Shown: positions 1 through 13,499, counted from the first letter of the stretch. The stretch: 64,000 bases of DNA from Acinetobacter colistiniresistens (GCF_000413935.1 NZ_KE340381.1:1-64000); one strand, 5' to 3'. Numbers and translations are program-made. Notes: a model not told the origin generated them from the letters alone.

Positions 1-118
1 TTTGAGGGAGACGTTGTGCAGTCTGGACAAAAATATCGGTTAAAACTTCTTCCTGCAAAAACTCTGGGTGGTGTTTACCACGAATAATATTTTTTGCGCT
101 CATCACACATTGATTCAT
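1..118 (-). CDS. N-terminus of an adenylate-forming (AMP-binding) enzyme, cut by window edge
   Basis: Only the first 39 codons lie in the window. The reverse strand starts with ATG at 116-118, preceded by a GAGAG Shine-Dalgarno-like stretch, and reads MNQCVMSAKNIIRGKHHPEF followed by a segment ending in DIFVQTAQRLPQ. A short N-terminal tail followed by 'F..TAQR.P.' is typical of the beginning of AMP-dependent synthetase/adenylation domains, such as the long Acinetobacter adenylation-domain proteins. The catalytic part is outside the window, so the family call rests on this short tail only. The 167 bp between this start and the pqiC stop hold no gene. Confidence 0.5.
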   Translation of the reverse strand, partial: MNQCVMSAKNIIRGKHHPEFLQEEVLTDIFVQTAQRLPQ

Positions 119-285
119 TGTTATACTCTCTTTAATGCTCTGATTCAGCTAAAAGCGAATAGACTATTCGTATGAGCTGTAACTTAAAGAGAACAACTTA
201 AAACAATATTAAAGCTCCAGATGGATATAAAAATTAAAACGTTAAGTGAACAGGTATGATCCGTTTTAACCATATTTCATCTAAA

Positions 286-984
286 TTATGAACAAATAAC
301 CCCATTTACGTTGGCCTGAGCTTTTGAATCTGATGCCACAATAGATTGTGCAATCGCATCGACAACTTTGTTCAATGATCCGCTTGCCGCACTGACAATA
401 TGCTGTATCTGATTTTGACCTGACAATATCGGTTGACTAAAACTCATACGACAAGCCAACTGCTGATTTTGATTTGAATTTGTATCTAGAGTGATATTAG
501 GATCATTGCGCTTAATGATCCATGCCACCGAGACTTCCACATTTTTATTCGCCGCATCAGAAGCATTCACAATGTCAAAGTGGGAAAAGTCAGTCGCCAC
601 ACGATAGGACACCTTCCCCCCCGTCATACCACTATTATAGCGATCAACTGCCCCTAGCTTTTGCTGTAAACCTGCTGATAAGTTATCTCTAAGCTCAGCA
701 CCGAGGGTCGAAGTCCATCGCTCGTTCTCTAAAATTCTCGATTTGCCCGCAGCGTCCTGCACCACGATTGACACCCGATCAATACGATCAGGTAGACCGA
801 CAGGTAGCACCTCAATCACACGAACCTTAGAGCTTGCCAAAGGTGAAACTTTACTTGCCAAAGTATAATAATTGGGTGTGGGCGTACTTGAACATGCGAC
901 AACGCCAATCATCGTCAGTACCACAGCTGAGGACTGTATCAATAATGGAAAACAGAACACACCTTTATTTTTTTTAATCATCAT
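286..984 (-). CDS. pqiC: PqiC-like outer-membrane lipoprotein (DUF330/ABC-type transport auxiliary)
   Basis: 232 residues. The N-terminus has a positively charged stretch (MMIKKNKG), a hydrophobic segment and a lipobox-like IGVVAC followed by SSTPTPNYYTL, so Cys31 is the likely lipidated residue. The YYTL motif just after the lipid anchor is characteristic of PqiC/YmbA proteins. In the family this outer-membrane lipoprotein binds PqiB, an MCE-protein tunnel across the periplasm that moves lipids between the membranes. The start codon overlaps the pqiB stop as ATGA (984-981), so translation is probably coupled. It is the last gene of the pqi operon. Confidence 0.9.
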   Translation of the reverse strand: MMIKKNKGVFCFPLLIQSSAVVLTMIGVVACSSTPTPNYYTLASKVSPLASSKVRVIEVLPVGLPDRIDRVSIVVQDAAGKSRILENERWTSTLGAELRDNLSAGLQQKLGAVDRYNSGMTGGKVSYRVATDFSHFDIVNASDAANKNVEVSVAWIIKRNDPNITLDTNSNQNQQLACRMSFSQPILSGQNQIQHIVSAASGSLNKVVDAIAQSIVASDSKAQANVNGVICS

Positions 985-2633
985 TTATTTGCCTCTGCTT
1001 TTTTGCCACGAATCAGTGACTCAGGATGTTGCTCAATATAATCTGCCATAAGCTGTAACGATGCTGCTGCTCGAGTCATTTGCTGTAAGGCTTTACGAAC
1101 ATCCTGCTGCATCGGTGCATCGCTAGAGAGAATCGACTCACTGGATTGCATGGTTTTACGCACATCATTCAAGGTTGCTTGCAAGTTTGGAGCAACCTTA
1201 TCATCAAGCTGTTTCACCAACTTATCCGTAGACTCAATCGTTTTATTCATATTATTAAATGTCTTACGGATATCCTGACCGATTTCTTCTAATGGGAACT
1301 TACTGACTTTATCGGCGATCTGTGACACTTGTGCCTGTAAGCCGCTCAGCTCAGTTGCTGTAGTTGGAACTTCTGCACGTCCATCTGCTCGTATTTTTAA
1401 AGTCGCGAATTGTGCTTTTGGAAACTTATCAAAGGCAATGTAGTTTTGCCCAGTTAACAGATTTCCTGTGCGCATTTGTGCTCGCCATCCTTTAGTAATA
1501 AAGTATTTAAAAATTTCACCATCGGGATCTAACTCTTTGCCATGTGCCAAACGGGATGGATAAATAACCGCATCGACCCGCATACGTAGCTGCGTATAAG
1601 ACCGATCAAATTCAACATTGATTGCTTTTACATTTCCAATCTCGATGCCCATGAAATCAATTGGTGCACCTGCACTAAGTCCGCGCAGTGATTGATCAAA
1701 GTACATGATAATTTGACGTGGTTTACCATCAGGCTCTTTCATAGCCTCTTTGCGAGAATCCGACAAGGTAAAATAACTATGATCTGGAGCGATACTACCC
1801 ATTGAGTTGTCTGGATAGCCAAATGCAATTCCCCCTGCAACAATACTGGCAAGTGATTGAGTATCTAGGTTAAATCCAGAAGCATTTAAAGTCACATCTA
1901 CCCCACTGGCTTGCCAGAACCGCGCATCTGTTGTTACGAACTTATCATATGGAGACTGGATAAAAGTTTGAAGTTCAACACTTTTCCCATCAGCAGCCAA
2001 TTTATAGGCCGTAATCTGCCCAACATTAATTTTTCGATAGTAGATTGGTGCGCCAATATCCAGTGAACCCAGATCTTGAGCCTTCAAGAAAAAAACTTTA
2101 CCAGGAATATCAGAAGACACTACGGGAGGAACTTCAAGCCCAGTAAACACTTCCTGTTTTTCCTCAGATTTGCCACCATCAACATCAATATATGCACCAG
2201 ACAATAAGGTATCAATTCCGGAAATCCCACCAGTCCCAACCCGAGGTCTGACCACCCAGAAACGAGAATCTTTTGCTGCAAAATTACTGGCATCTTTACG
2301 TAATTCAATTTTAGCAATGATATGAGAACGATCATCAGAAAGGTCAATCTGGCGAACTAGACCAATATCCACCTGTTTATAGCGGACTGTGGTTTTACCT
2401 GCGACCAGACCTTCTGCAGTGCGGAAAGACACTTCAATGGTGGGTCCCGTGTCCAACACGGCTTTTGCTGCAAGCGAAAGTGCAATCAACAAGGCAATGA
2501 ATGGAACCAGCCAAATCAGCGCAGGTCTTAAGCGCCCTTTCTTTTTTTCAGGTTCGGCAAAGACTGTATCATTCTGAGTTGACTCAGTTGCAGTCTGTTC
2601 CGAATCTTGGCTATTTTGCGTATTTTCTGACAT
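981..2633 (-). CDS. pqiB: PqiB, MCE-domain periplasm-spanning lipid transport protein
   Basis: About 550 residues from the chosen ATG at 2633 (MSENTQNSQD...); the frame is open further upstream to 2675 but those codons look untranslated. A charged N-terminus is followed by one membrane helix (RPALIWLVPFIALLIALSLA). Repeated MCE/MlaD modules follow, recognisable by 'GPTIEVSFRTAEGL', 'KVFFLKAQDLGSLDIGAPIYYR' and 'FDQSLRGLSAGAPIDFMGIEIG'. A C-terminal helical region (about residues 440-530) probably forms the coiled-coil needle. PqiB hexamers bridge the inner and outer membranes. Spacing to the upstream pqiA gene is 44 bp. Confidence 0.92.
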   Translation of the reverse strand: MSENTQNSQDSEQTATESTQNDTVFAEPEKKKGRLRPALIWLVPFIALLIALSLAAKAVLDTGPTIEVSFRTAEGLVAGKTTVRYKQVDIGLVRQIDLSDDRSHIIAKIELRKDASNFAAKDSRFWVVRPRVGTGGISGIDTLLSGAYIDVDGGKSEEKQEVFTGLEVPPVVSSDIPGKVFFLKAQDLGSLDIGAPIYYRKINVGQITAYKLAADGKSVELQTFIQSPYDKFVTTDARFWQASGVDVTLNASGFNLDTQSLASIVAGGIAFGYPDNSMGSIAPDHSYFTLSDSRKEAMKEPDGKPRQIIMYFDQSLRGLSAGAPIDFMGIEIGNVKAINVEFDRSYTQLRMRVDAVIYPSRLAHGKELDPDGEIFKYFITKGWRAQMRTGNLLTGQNYIAFDKFPKAQFATLKIRADGRAEVPTTATELSGLQAQVSQIADKVSKFPLEEIGQDIRKTFNNMNKTIESTDKLVKQLDDKVAPNLQATLNDVRKTMQSSESILSSDAPMQQDVRKALQQMTRAAASLQLMADYIEQHPESLIRGKKAEANK

Positions 2634-2677
2634 AGTGATCATTCTTTTATGGGTCAAAAACAGGACTTTGTGCAATC

Positions 2678-3448
2678 TTAACTGTTCAATTGATGAATTG
2701 CCGTTCCTTTTGAGTGATGTACGGGTTGCTCATTGGTATGATGTGTCTTGAAGTAATTATCCCAGATAATTCTAGGATCAAAACTTAGTGATGCAAACAT
2801 GGTTAAGACCACTACAGCGCCAAAAGCAACAGCGCCTGGTCCTGCCAAAATCGTCGCAAGTGACTGAATCTGGATCAGTGCCGTCAGTAGCGCGACAACA
2901 AATACATCGATCATCGACCAACGTCCAATAAATTCCACAATGCGATAGAGCAAGGCGCAATGTTCTGGAGAGAAATGCACTCTGGAAGCCGATTGCATAT
3001 ACACCGCGACGAGTAAAAACATCAGAATCAGCAACTTTAAAATTGGGATAAAAATACTGGCCATAAAAATCACCACCGAGACCAGATAATCCCCGTTTTG
3101 CCAGAAATAAATCACCCCACTAATAATGGTATCTTGCTGACGACCCAATAATGAATCCGTCACCGTCATCGGTAATACATTGGCTGGAATGTATAAAATT
3201 GCAGCGGCTATCACCAGCGCGAAAGTCCGGTTTAAACTTTGTGGTTTACGTGAATGTAAGGCACTACCACAGCGTACACAATGTGGATGTTCCCGAGCTT
3301 CTTGCTGTGCGGAGACTTGATTCAGCCGACCACAACAATGACATTGGATGAGCCCTAGATCTTTTGCTCTTTGATAGTTTTTAACCTGTAAATCTTGCGC
3401 TGGAAGATGCGGTGCAATAATCCCGATCTGATCGTCATTCGTGCTCAT
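2678..3448 (-). CDS. pqiA: PqiA second-half protein: zinc ribbon plus four-helix membrane domain
   Basis: 256 residues. The N-terminal cytoplasmic part has two CxxC pairs (CHCCGR and CVRCGS), consistent with a rubredoxin-like zinc ribbon. Four hydrophobic segments follow in the PqiA domain (FALVIAAAILYIPANVLPM..., VVIFMASIFIPILKL..., IGRWSMIDVFVVALLTALI, VAFGAVVVLTMFASLSFDPR). In E. coli a single PqiA carries two such halves; here each half is its own gene. The start overlaps the stop of the upstream half as ATGA. It is an inner-membrane partner of PqiB. Confidence 0.88.
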   Translation of the reverse strand: MSTNDDQIGIIAPHLPAQDLQVKNYQRAKDLGLIQCHCCGRLNQVSAQQEAREHPHCVRCGSALHSRKPQSLNRTFALVIAAAILYIPANVLPMTVTDSLLGRQQDTIISGVIYFWQNGDYLVSVVIFMASIFIPILKLLILMFLLVAVYMQSASRVHFSPEHCALLYRIVEFIGRWSMIDVFVVALLTALIQIQSLATILAGPGAVAFGAVVVLTMFASLSFDPRIIWDNYFKTHHTNEQPVHHSKGTAIHQLNS

Positions 3449-4095
3449 CCAAGACTCCTATCTACTTCATCCCAGAGATCTTTGATCTTGATCGAAGCAA
3501 TATAGACCAAAAGTACGCTTAACAAGGTAAAGGCCCAGAGTGCGATGCCAGGAATAACCGTCACCATTCCTACCAGTTTAACCAAGGTCACCAAAACACC
3601 GATTAAGAAAACCTCAACCATTCCCCAGATTCGAAACAAGAATAGCGCTCTTAGCGCTAACCTCAGATATTGCGGACGTCGTTTCAATAAACCAATGAAG
3701 AACAGAACATAACTCAGTAATAACAGCTCAACCAAGGGAACAATAAATGTGGTGATCAAAATCAAGACCCCGACCAGAGCACGATCAATATGAAACATGG
3801 TCCATGCAGCGCCAATCAAGGTCGTTTGCGATGTATTACCTTGCAATTCAACAATCACGATCGGAAAGCTGTTCGCAATCACAAAAACAATCAATGCAGT
3901 CAATACCAAGGCCAGCAAAGATGAAAATGAGCGGCTTCGTCGATACAACTCTGCCCCACAACAGGTACAGTAAGCTCGCTCATTGGGTAAAAGATCGATC
4001 TTACGATAAATTGCGTCACATTCTTCACAGCCCGCCAATTCAGTTAAGATGACTTTTTGGCCCATTGCTAAAGGCTGATTATTTTTATTCGCCAT
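3445..4095 (-). CDS. pqiA: PqiA first-half protein, first gene of the pqi operon
   Basis: 216 residues with CxxC pairs CEEC and CTCC near residues 18-44 and then four membrane segments (ALVLTALIVFVIANSFPIVIVEL, VLILITTFIVPLVELLLLSYVLF, IWGMVEVFLIGVLVTLVKL, ALWAFTLLSVLLVYIASI). It is paralogous to the next gene: both have the zinc ribbon, the 'P(I/M).V...G......I' extracellular segment and the 'F.IWGMVEV/IGRWSMIDV' helix. Two complete tandem half-PqiA genes argue for a natural gene split and not a frameshift. The 267 bp upstream are AT-rich and hold the presumed promoter; no other gene is seen there. Confidence 0.88.
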   Translation of the reverse strand: MANKNNQPLAMGQKVILTELAGCEECDAIYRKIDLLPNERAYCTCCGAELYRRSRSFSSLLALVLTALIVFVIANSFPIVIVELQGNTSQTTLIGAAWTMFHIDRALVGVLILITTFIVPLVELLLLSYVLFFIGLLKRRPQYLRLALRALFLFRIWGMVEVFLIGVLVTLVKLVGMVTVIPGIALWAFTLLSVLLVYIASIKIKDLWDEVDRSLG

Positions 4096-4362
4096 GCAGT
4101 CATGCCCATTTCAAAGACTCGCTATGATTTTAAAAAAACCGACTTAAGTTCTGTTATACCGCTTATTTTTGTAAGCACAACGCATCATGGTCATTCTTAC
4201 ACAATATGTAAACAAATTATCTAAATCAATTCAGTGATCTAATCACACAAGTTTACTGATGAACACGATATTGTGCATCTCTGCGTACAATAAAAAAAAC
4301 GAATAAAATTGCAAAATTGCCGCAATCTTACTCGTCTAGTTTTTTTTATATAATATTATGAT

Positions 4363-5853
4363 TTAACTAATTTTTTCTTTATAAAACATATAATAGCTTG
4401 CATAGCAGGCGATAATGAACAAAATACAGCAGATAAAGCCAACCTGCATCGAAGGGTCTGTCACCATACTAATACAGGTAATCACACAAAATAGGCCACC
4501 TAAAATCGGTGTTAATGGAAATAATGGTGCAGCAAATTTAAGATCTTTCACCGTTTTGCCTGATTTAATCCACTGTCTGCGAAAATTAAATTGGCATACA
4601 CAAATCGAAATCCACACCACCACCATCGTAAAGGCAGCAACCCCCAATAAATTCTTAAAAATTGTTTCAGGTGCAAAATGTTCCGATAATAGTCCCGGAA
4701 TTGCGCCAAACATGGTCACCATAATCGCAACAATCGGTGTTCCAGAACGGGTTAATTTGGAGAAAACTTTCGGTAACTGATTCTTTGCCGAGAGTGACCA
4801 CATCATACGTGATGCAGCAAATAAACCCGAGTTCGCTGCGGATAAAAGTGCCGTAATAATAACAAACCGAATGATATCTTCTGCATATGCGATGCCAATA
4901 TAATTAAATACCGTAACGAATGGACTATTACTCACGCTATTTGAATTAAGGCCAGCCATTTCAAAAGGAAGTAGTGCACAGATCACCACTATGGTACCGA
5001 CAAAGAAAATCAATAAACGCCAAATTGCAGCATTGATTGCCTTAGGTACCGTTTTCGCTGGCTCTTCGGCCTCACCCGCTGCAACCCCAATCAATTCAGT
5101 CCCCGAAAAGGCAAAATTGACAATCAACATAGTCGCAAAAATTGGAAAAATACCATGAGGAAACCAGCCATGTTCGGTGAGCTTACTAAATAATGGTGCT
5201 GACTCATGACCATGATAGGAAATAAAGCCAAAGATCGCAGCTAAGCCTAAACCAATAAAACAGATAATGGTCAGCACTTTGACCAAGGACAACCAGAATT
5301 CAGACTCAGCAAATAACCGAGTAGAACTGACATTCAAACTAAAGACCAAACCAGCAAACAGCAAAGTCCATGTCCACATGGAAACGGAAGGAAACCATTC
5401 CTGCATCAGCAATGCGGCAGCAGTAAATTCAGTCCCCAAAGTTGCCGTCCAAGTCAGCCAATACAACCAAGTAATCATATAGCCTGTGCCTGGTCCAATA
5501 TAAGTTCTGGCATATTCACCGAATGAGCCTGAAACAGGCATATGTACGGCTAATTCACCCAAACATAACATGACCATATAGGCAATTACGCCACCCAGAA
5601 AATAGGAAATAATTGCACCAATGGGGCCCGCCTGAGAAATGACATCACCAGAACCTAAAAACAATCCGGTTCCAATTGCCCCACCCAATGAAATCATGAC
5701 CAAATGACGTTTGGTCATGGCACGTTTTAAGGGTTTTCCAACCTCGGTCTCTGCACTGGAAATGCCCGATGCGCTGGTTACCTCTTGCTGCGGTACATAT
5801 GATCCACTCAGGATTTCTCCTGATGAAAATGTCTTTTCATTATTGTTACTCAT
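4363..5853 (-). CDS. APC-family amino acid permease, probably basic amino acids
   Basis: 496 residues and about 12 hydrophobic segments. The conserved start of the amino acid transporter (AAT) family is plain: LKRAMTKRHLVMISLGGAIGTG, with GSGDVISQAGP and 'GELAVHMPVSGSFGEYA' following. 'FSGTELIGVAAGEAEEPAKTVPKAI' is the family's substrate-pathway helix. It lies next to and in the same direction as the arginine succinyltransferase operon, so arginine, ornithine or lysine are reasonable substrates, but the sequence alone does not settle specificity. It is separated from astE by about 170 bp with no obvious gene. Confidence 0.85.
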   Translation of the reverse strand: MSNNNEKTFSSGEILSGSYVPQQEVTSASGISSAETEVGKPLKRAMTKRHLVMISLGGAIGTGLFLGSGDVISQAGPIGAIISYFLGGVIAYMVMLCLGELAVHMPVSGSFGEYARTYIGPGTGYMITWLYWLTWTATLGTEFTAAALLMQEWFPSVSMWTWTLLFAGLVFSLNVSSTRLFAESEFWLSLVKVLTIICFIGLGLAAIFGFISYHGHESAPLFSKLTEHGWFPHGIFPIFATMLIVNFAFSGTELIGVAAGEAEEPAKTVPKAINAAIWRLLIFFVGTIVVICALLPFEMAGLNSNSVSNSPFVTVFNYIGIAYAEDIIRFVIITALLSAANSGLFAASRMMWSLSAKNQLPKVFSKLTRSGTPIVAIMVTMFGAIPGLLSEHFAPETIFKNLLGVAAFTMVVVWISICVCQFNFRRQWIKSGKTVKDLKFAAPLFPLTPILGGLFCVITCISMVTDPSMQVGFICCILFIIACYASYYMFYKEKIS

Positions 5854-6024
5854 ACACGGTCACTCCAAGTGTATATATGACAACCTATCCTTGCTATTTC
5901 ACTTTGATAAAAAATGAATATCTAAACGATCTTATTTGACGCGTTTTGTTTTACTGAACATCCATATTCAAACTCCATTTATGTCGATTCCCTGTTGACC
6001 TCCACGCAGTGACCCTGCCGAGGT

Positions 6025-6999
6025 TTATACCATTTCTGTTAAAACTAACCCTGCCCGAAGCCCTGCTTTTACCTTCGGATTAGGAAATAAGATCCAGACC
6101 TGCTGATTGTGTGCCACATAATCGCCTGCCTGTTGCGTCGCAATCACTTGGTCTTTCTGAAAAGTTGAGAAATTCGGTGCATCAGCACTGAGGTGCAACT
6201 GAAAATCGTCACTTTGCTTTAAAATTGAATCCACCACCTTAAATTGGCGAATCGGACCTTTTTGCCGAACAGGCAATGCTTGATCCGACAACACGGCACG
6301 CAACATCTGATCAGTACTGGAAAATTCAGATAAATCATTGGCACCAAAGGGTTTCGCTTTCCCTAACTCCAAAGTACTACTCGCAGCCTGAAAGCGTTCA
6401 GTCGTAAAATGGGTAAAGGTTTTGCCTGCTGCATTGTGATAGACCAATGCATCCAGATCAGCAGCCTTAAGAGTTTGAATCAAAAAATCATCATAAGAAT
6501 GTGTTTGGTAAGGGAATAAGGCAAATACTGGCAATAACGATGCGCGAATCGCAGTATGCAAATCATAATGATAGCGCTGTGCAACTGGATTGCTCTGCTG
6601 AAAAAACTGTGCTGTGACTTGCTCTAAATGTGCTGCTCGCTCAGTTTCCTGATCCTGAATTAAATGCTGATATGCACCACAGAACATGCGGTTCATATCA
6701 TTCTCCAGATAACGTACCCCATGACGGATCGCCTCAGGATTACCCAAAACGAAAAGTACCTGTACCGCAAGTACTAAACGCTCAGCAAATAAGTCGTGAA
6801 TGATCTGATCCAATAGCTCGATGGGTGCAGTTTCATTGCCATGAATGCCTGCCGAAAGTACGATGGTTTTTCCATAGCCAGTCTTGGGTGTACATTGCAA
6901 TAGCCCTTCACCTAGCCACTGCCATGTAAATCCTGCTGTTTCACCTTGCATCTGCACAGGCATTTTCTGCGCGAGTGTCAACGCCAATAGATCAACCAT
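6025..6999 (-). CDS. astE: Succinylglutamate desuccinylase
   Basis: 324 residues. It catalyses the last step of the arginine succinyltransferase pathway: N-succinylglutamate to glutamate plus succinate. The zinc carboxypeptidase-like signatures are visible: HGNETAP (zinc ligands His and Glu), [11 protein letters not shown], and [10 protein letters not shown] carrying the third ligand His. The length matches the family. It is the last gene of the ast set, 34 bp after astB. Confidence 0.95.
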   Translation of the reverse strand: MVDLLALTLAQKMPVQMQGETAGFTWQWLGEGLLQCTPKTGYGKTIVLSAGIHGNETAPIELLDQIIHDLFAERLVLAVQVLFVLGNPEAIRHGVRYLENDMNRMFCGAYQHLIQDQETERAAHLEQVTAQFFQQSNPVAQRYHYDLHTAIRASLLPVFALFPYQTHSYDDFLIQTLKAADLDALVYHNAAGKTFTHFTTERFQAASSTLELGKAKPFGANDLSEFSSTDQMLRAVLSDQALPVRQKGPIRQFKVVDSILKQSDDFQLHLSADAPNFSTFQKDQVIATQQAGDYVAHNQQVWILFPNPKVKAGLRAGLVLTEMV

Positions 7000-7033
7000 G
7001 TACTTTCATCCTTAAAAGCTGTTATTTAATGTT

Positions 7034-8374
7034 TTATCTCTGGAAGTGATAAACCGAACCTAATGCCAAAATTTTTGTGAGCTCATCCAGTGCCGTACGG
7101 CTCTCAATCAATAAACTTGGATCAGCCAGATCATCCTGCGTTAACTCATCACGATAATGCTGATCCACCCACTGATTTAAGGTTTTGAACAAAGCATCAT
7201 TCATAAACAAGTTCGGATTTACGGCATTCAGTTCAGCTTCATTCACAGCAACCCGCAATCTCAAACATGCTGGCCCACCGCCATTACGCATACTTTCACG
7301 CAAATCAAACACCTTGATGTCATCAATTGGCGTTCCCATTTGAATCATGTCAGTCAAATAGCTCCACACAGCTTGGTTGTGACGTGATTCTTCTGGTACC
7401 ACAATGCTCATGCCACCATCAGCACGCGTTAAAATCTGGCTATTAAATAAATACGTTGAGACTGCATCTTCAACCGTCACACGATTGTCTGGCACTTCAA
7501 TCGAAATAAACTCTTGCTCGATCCCTGCCATTTTTCTACGGATGTCATCCAAGGCCGCAGCCTGATTCAAAAATGCCTGTTGATGATGGAATAACACCTG
7601 CTGATTACTCACGGCGATCACATCGTTATGAAATACACCTTGATCAATCACATCTGGATTCTGCTGTATGAACACTGTGCGTTTCGCATCTAAACGATGT
7701 AAACGTGCAATTGCTTCACTTGCCTCACGGGTTTGACGCGCAGGAAATTTCTGCGGTGCAACCGTTCCACCTAGTTGCTGTTGTCCATAGACAAAAACCT
7801 GTACACCTGCCTGATCGTATGCGCCACCAAGACGGTTATGATTGGCTGCACCTTCATCCCCAAATAAAGCTGCTTCTGGCAAGGCTTCATGGTGCGCGAA
7901 ATATACATCATTATTGAACATGGCTTGAAGAATACGGGTGGTCGTATGATGCTCAATTGATCGATGAAACTTATTATTTAAGTTTGCCGCAGTAAAATGC
8001 ATACGCCCATCAGCACTATCTGCCGATGGAGACACCGTACATGAGTTGGCGGTCCACATCGATGATGCTGAACTCAGTGATGACAATAAGGCTGGCGCAG
8101 TACGCATGGCTTGGGTAATGACATCAATATCACTGCCCGTAAAGCCCAAACGGCGGAGCGTTGGCACATGTGGGCGCTCTTGCGGTGCGAACACACCTTG
8201 CTTGAGACCTAAATCCGCAAGCGCCTTCATTTTTTTCAAGCCTTGTTTTGCGGCTAATTTCGGATTTGATGCATTATTACGGTTTTTAGTCGATGCAACA
8301 TTACCGAATGATAAGCCTGCATAATGGTGCGTCGGCCCAACCAAACCATCAAAATTGATTTCATAACCTGACAT
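7034..8374 (-). CDS. astB: N-succinylarginine dihydrolase
   Basis: 446 residues, the usual AstB length. The protein opens with the family's [19 protein letters not shown]. It converts N-succinylarginine to N-succinylornithine, CO2 and ammonia with a guanidine-modifying-enzyme fold. The catalytic residues expected in the family can be located: the Glu in the '[14 protein letters not shown]' region, the His of FHNDVIAV, and the Cys of [11 protein letters not shown] near residue 370. It sits between astD and astE in one transcriptional direction. Confidence 0.96.
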   Translation of the reverse strand: MSGYEINFDGLVGPTHHYAGLSFGNVASTKNRNNASNPKLAAKQGLKKMKALADLGLKQGVFAPQERPHVPTLRRLGFTGSDIDVITQAMRTAPALLSSLSSASSMWTANSCTVSPSADSADGRMHFTAANLNNKFHRSIEHHTTTRILQAMFNNDVYFAHHEALPEAALFGDEGAANHNRLGGAYDQAGVQVFVYGQQQLGGTVAPQKFPARQTREASEAIARLHRLDAKRTVFIQQNPDVIDQGVFHNDVIAVSNQQVLFHHQQAFLNQAAALDDIRRKMAGIEQEFISIEVPDNRVTVEDAVSTYLFNSQILTRADGGMSIVVPEESRHNQAVWSYLTDMIQMGTPIDDIKVFDLRESMRNGGGPACLRLRVAVNEAELNAVNPNLFMNDALFKTLNQWVDQHYRDELTQDDLADPSLLIESRTALDELTKILALGSVYHFQR

Positions 8375-8406
8375 GTTCTTCTCCCTGTGTCCCGATACCC
8401 GCTGAC

Positions 8407-10919
<2,513 letters not shown>

Positions 10920-10940
10920 GGGCAGATGCTCACGGCAGAC

Positions 10941-12146
10941 TTAGAGACGTGCTAATGCACGGGTAAAACGGTTTAGACCTTCATCAATATCCTGTTGTGG
11001 AATGATCAGTGAAGGAGTAAAACGAACCACATCAGCACCCGCCACCAAAGCCAGTAATCCTTCTTCACCCGCCAGTGTGACGATATTTTTTGCTTTGCCT
11101 GCATGCTCATCTTTCAGCACACAGCCAATCAATAGACCTTGTCCACGGATTTCTTTGAACAACCCATATTCCGCATTGATTTTGTTTAGGGCATCAATGA
11201 AATATTGATGACGTTGCTTTACACCATCTAAAACTTCAGGCGTATTGATCAATTCAAATACCGCACCTGCCACCGCACAAGCCAATGGGTTACCACCATA
11301 GGTGGTCCCGTGATCGCCTACTGCATACATGTTGGCATAATGGTCTGTGGTGATCATTGCACCAATTGGAAAACCACCGCCCAATGCTTTTGCCGTAGTC
11401 AAAATGTCAGGAGTAACACCCGTGTTCATGTAGGCATATAAGGAACCTGTACGACCCACACCGGTTTGTACTTCATCAAAAATCAGTACCGCACCTTTTT
11501 CATCACAGAGTGCACGTAAACCTTTTAAGAACTCAATATCTGCTGGAAGAACACCACCTTCACCTTGAATCGGTTCTACAATCACCGCACAGGTATTGTC
11601 AGTAATCACGGCTTTCGCAGCTTCAAGATCATTAAAAGCAGTATGTTCAATGCCACCTGGTAATGGTGCAAAATCTTGAGAATATTTTGGCTGACCGCCC
11701 GCTGTTACGGTAAATAAGGTACGACCATGAAAGGCATTTTTAAAAGCTACGATCTGGTTCTTATTTGCATTGCCACTGAGTAAACCTACTTTACGCGCCA
11801 GTTTTAATGCGGCTTCATTGGCTTCGGCACCAGAATTACAGAAAAAGACCTTATCGGCAAAAGTGCTATCGACCAATTGCTTGGCAAGGCGTAATACTGG
11901 TTCATTGGTATAACCATTGCCGATATGCCATAATTTTTGCGCTTGCTCAGTCAGGGCTTTTACTGCAACAGGATGTGCATGGCCTAAAGCATTTACCGCG
12001 ATCCCACCTGCAAAATCAATATATTCTTTATCGTTTTGATCCCACAGACGTGAACCTTCGCCACGCACTAAAATGAAATTTGCCGGGGCAAAAACGGGAA
12101 CCATCCACTCATTAAAGTTGCTACGTGTAATTGCGACTTCGCTCAT
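10941..12146 (-). CDS. astC: Succinylornithine transaminase (class III aminotransferase)
   Basis: 401 residues. The PLP-binding class III motif is clear: '[14 protein letters not shown]' followed by the Schiff-base Lys in [15 protein letters not shown]. It converts succinylornithine to succinylglutamate semialdehyde and can act as an acetylornithine aminotransferase in relatives; the ast context favours AstC. The first gene of the ast block, it lies 78 bp downstream of glutamate dehydrogenase in the same direction. Confidence 0.94.
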   Translation of the reverse strand: MSEVAITRSNFNEWMVPVFAPANFILVRGEGSRLWDQNDKEYIDFAGGIAVNALGHAHPVAVKALTEQAQKLWHIGNGYTNEPVLRLAKQLVDSTFADKVFFCNSGAEANEAALKLARKVGLLSGNANKNQIVAFKNAFHGRTLFTVTAGGQPKYSQDFAPLPGGIEHTAFNDLEAAKAVITDNTCAVIVEPIQGEGGVLPADIEFLKGLRALCDEKGAVLIFDEVQTGVGRTGSLYAYMNTGVTPDILTTAKALGGGFPIGAMITTDHYANMYAVGDHGTTYGGNPLACAVAGAVFELINTPEVLDGVKQRHQYFIDALNKINAEYGLFKEIRGQGLLIGCVLKDEHAGKAKNIVTLAGEEGLLALVAGADVVRFTPSLIIPQQDIDEGLNRFTRALARL

Positions 12147-12176
12147 TTTATTTACTCACTTCCTGTTTAATCTTCA

Positions 12177-12200
12177 GGCTTATTGAATGCTCAACAAGCC
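12177..12200 (-). terminator. Imperfect hairpin in the gdhA-astC spacer (possible attenuator)
   Basis: Arms GGCTTATTGA and TCAACAAGCC enclose a 4-base loop with one mismatch. On the transcribed strand it is not followed by a T run, so it may only slow polymerase or stabilise an RNA end between gdhA and astC. Weak call. Confidence 0.3.
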
Positions 12201-12224
12201 CTTTACTTTCATTTTTTGAATTGC

Positions 12225-13499
12225 TTAACCTGGGAAAATACCGCGCTCTTTGCGCGCTTTCAGAATACGCTCACAGGCCAAGATATATGCTGCCGTCCGC
12301 AAGCTACATTCTTTCTGTGCTGCGGTATTCCATACATCAGCAATGGCTTGGATCATCAGTTTGTCTAGACGCTCATTGATCTCGTCTTCGCTCCAGAAGT
12401 AACTCGCCATATCTTGAACCCATTCAAAATAACTGACGGTTACACCACCTGCGTTACAGATCACATCAGGTACAACGGTAATGTCACGACTGACAAACAC
12501 GTCATCGGCTTCTGGATAGGTTGGGCCGTTGGCACCTTCAAGTACGATTTTGGCTGTTAGTTTTTGTGCGCGTTCAACGGTAATCTGGCTTTCCAATGCT
12601 GCTGGAATCAGGATGTCCATCTCAACCGTCCAGAACTCTTCATCTGAAATCACGGTTGAATCCGCAAAGCCCATCACACCGCCTGTTTCAAGCACATGTT
12701 TTTGCAACGCTTTAACATCCAAACCTTCTGGATTAAAAATCGTGCCTGTATGGTCTTGTACCGCAACAATTTTTGCACCTGCATGGCTAAACAAATAAGC
12801 TGCTTCATTGCCCACGTTACCAAAGCCTTGTACAGCGACTTTGCTGCCTTCAACAGGTAATTTAATACGCTCTGCAACTTGCATACCGGTCACGAATACA
12901 CCACGACCTGTGGCACGAACACGACCAAGTGAACCACCTAAATGTACTGGCTTTCCAGTCACTACACCTGTGACGGTATGACCTTTGATACTTGAATAGG
13001 TATCCATCATCCAGCCCATGATGTTGGCATTGGTGCCGACATCTGGCGCAGGAATATCAATTTGTGGACCAATAATTGGGCTGATTTCACTGGTAAAACG
13101 GCGGGTTAAACGCTCTAATTCACGTGGTGAAAGCTCTTTAGGATTCACGCGAATACCACCTTTAGCCCCACCAAATGGCAAGTTAAGCACCGCAGTTTTA
13201 ATGGTCATCCATGCAGACAATGCCATGACTTCGTTTAATTCAACATCTTGGTGATAACGAATACCGCCTTTACCTGGACCACGTGATAAATTGTGTTGTA
13301 CGCGGTAACCTTCAAAATGACGGATTGAGCCATCATCCATCACGATTGGTACATCGACAATCAGGGTACGTTTTGGCGTTTTCAGTGTGTTGACAAAGTT
13401 GCTGAGGTCGGCATCCAAATAAGGTGCCACTCGATCGACCTGAGTGAGAAAAGTTTGCCAAGCACTGCCATTTTGAGCCGCATATGATAAAGACATCAT
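12225..13499 (-). CDS. gdhA: Glutamate dehydrogenase (Glu/Leu/Phe/Val dehydrogenase family, RocG-like length)
   Basis: 424 residues. Substrate-binding signatures '[10 protein letters not shown]' and '[10 protein letters not shown]' carry the catalytic lysines, and the dinucleotide-binding loop is [14 protein letters not shown]. The length and sequence style resemble catabolic NAD-type enzymes such as RocG/GudB and not the 447-residue biosynthetic GdhA type. Its position just upstream of astCADBE fits removal of the glutamate that arginine catabolism produces. Cofactor preference is not proven from sequence. It is transcribed away from the Lrp-type regulator across a 224-bp promoter region. 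Confidence 0.9.
   Translation of the reverse strand: MMSLSYAAQNGSAWQTFLTQVDRVAPYLDADLSNFVNTLKTPKRTLIVDVPIVMDDGSIRHFEGYRVQHNLSRGPGKGGIRYHQDVELNEVMALSAWMTIKTAVLNLPFGGAKGGIRVNPKELSPRELERLTRRFTSEISPIIGPQIDIPAPDVGTNANIMGWMMDTYSSIKGHTVTGVVTGKPVHLGGSLGRVRATGRGVFVTGMQVAERIKLPVEGSKVAVQGFGNVGNEAAYLFSHAGAKIVAVQDHTGTIFNPEGLDVKALQKHVLETGGVMGFADSTVISDEEFWTVEMDILIPAALESQITVERAQKLTAKIVLEGANGPTYPEADDVFVSRDITVVPDVICNAGGVTVSYFEWVQDMASYFWSEDEINERLDKLMIQAIADVWNTAAQKECSLRTAAYILACERILKARKERGIFPG

Noticed and set aside
2678-4095. A frameshifted pqiA pseudogene
   Set aside because: Both halves have full zinc ribbons, four helices, own starts and an ATGA overlap, so they are two genes.
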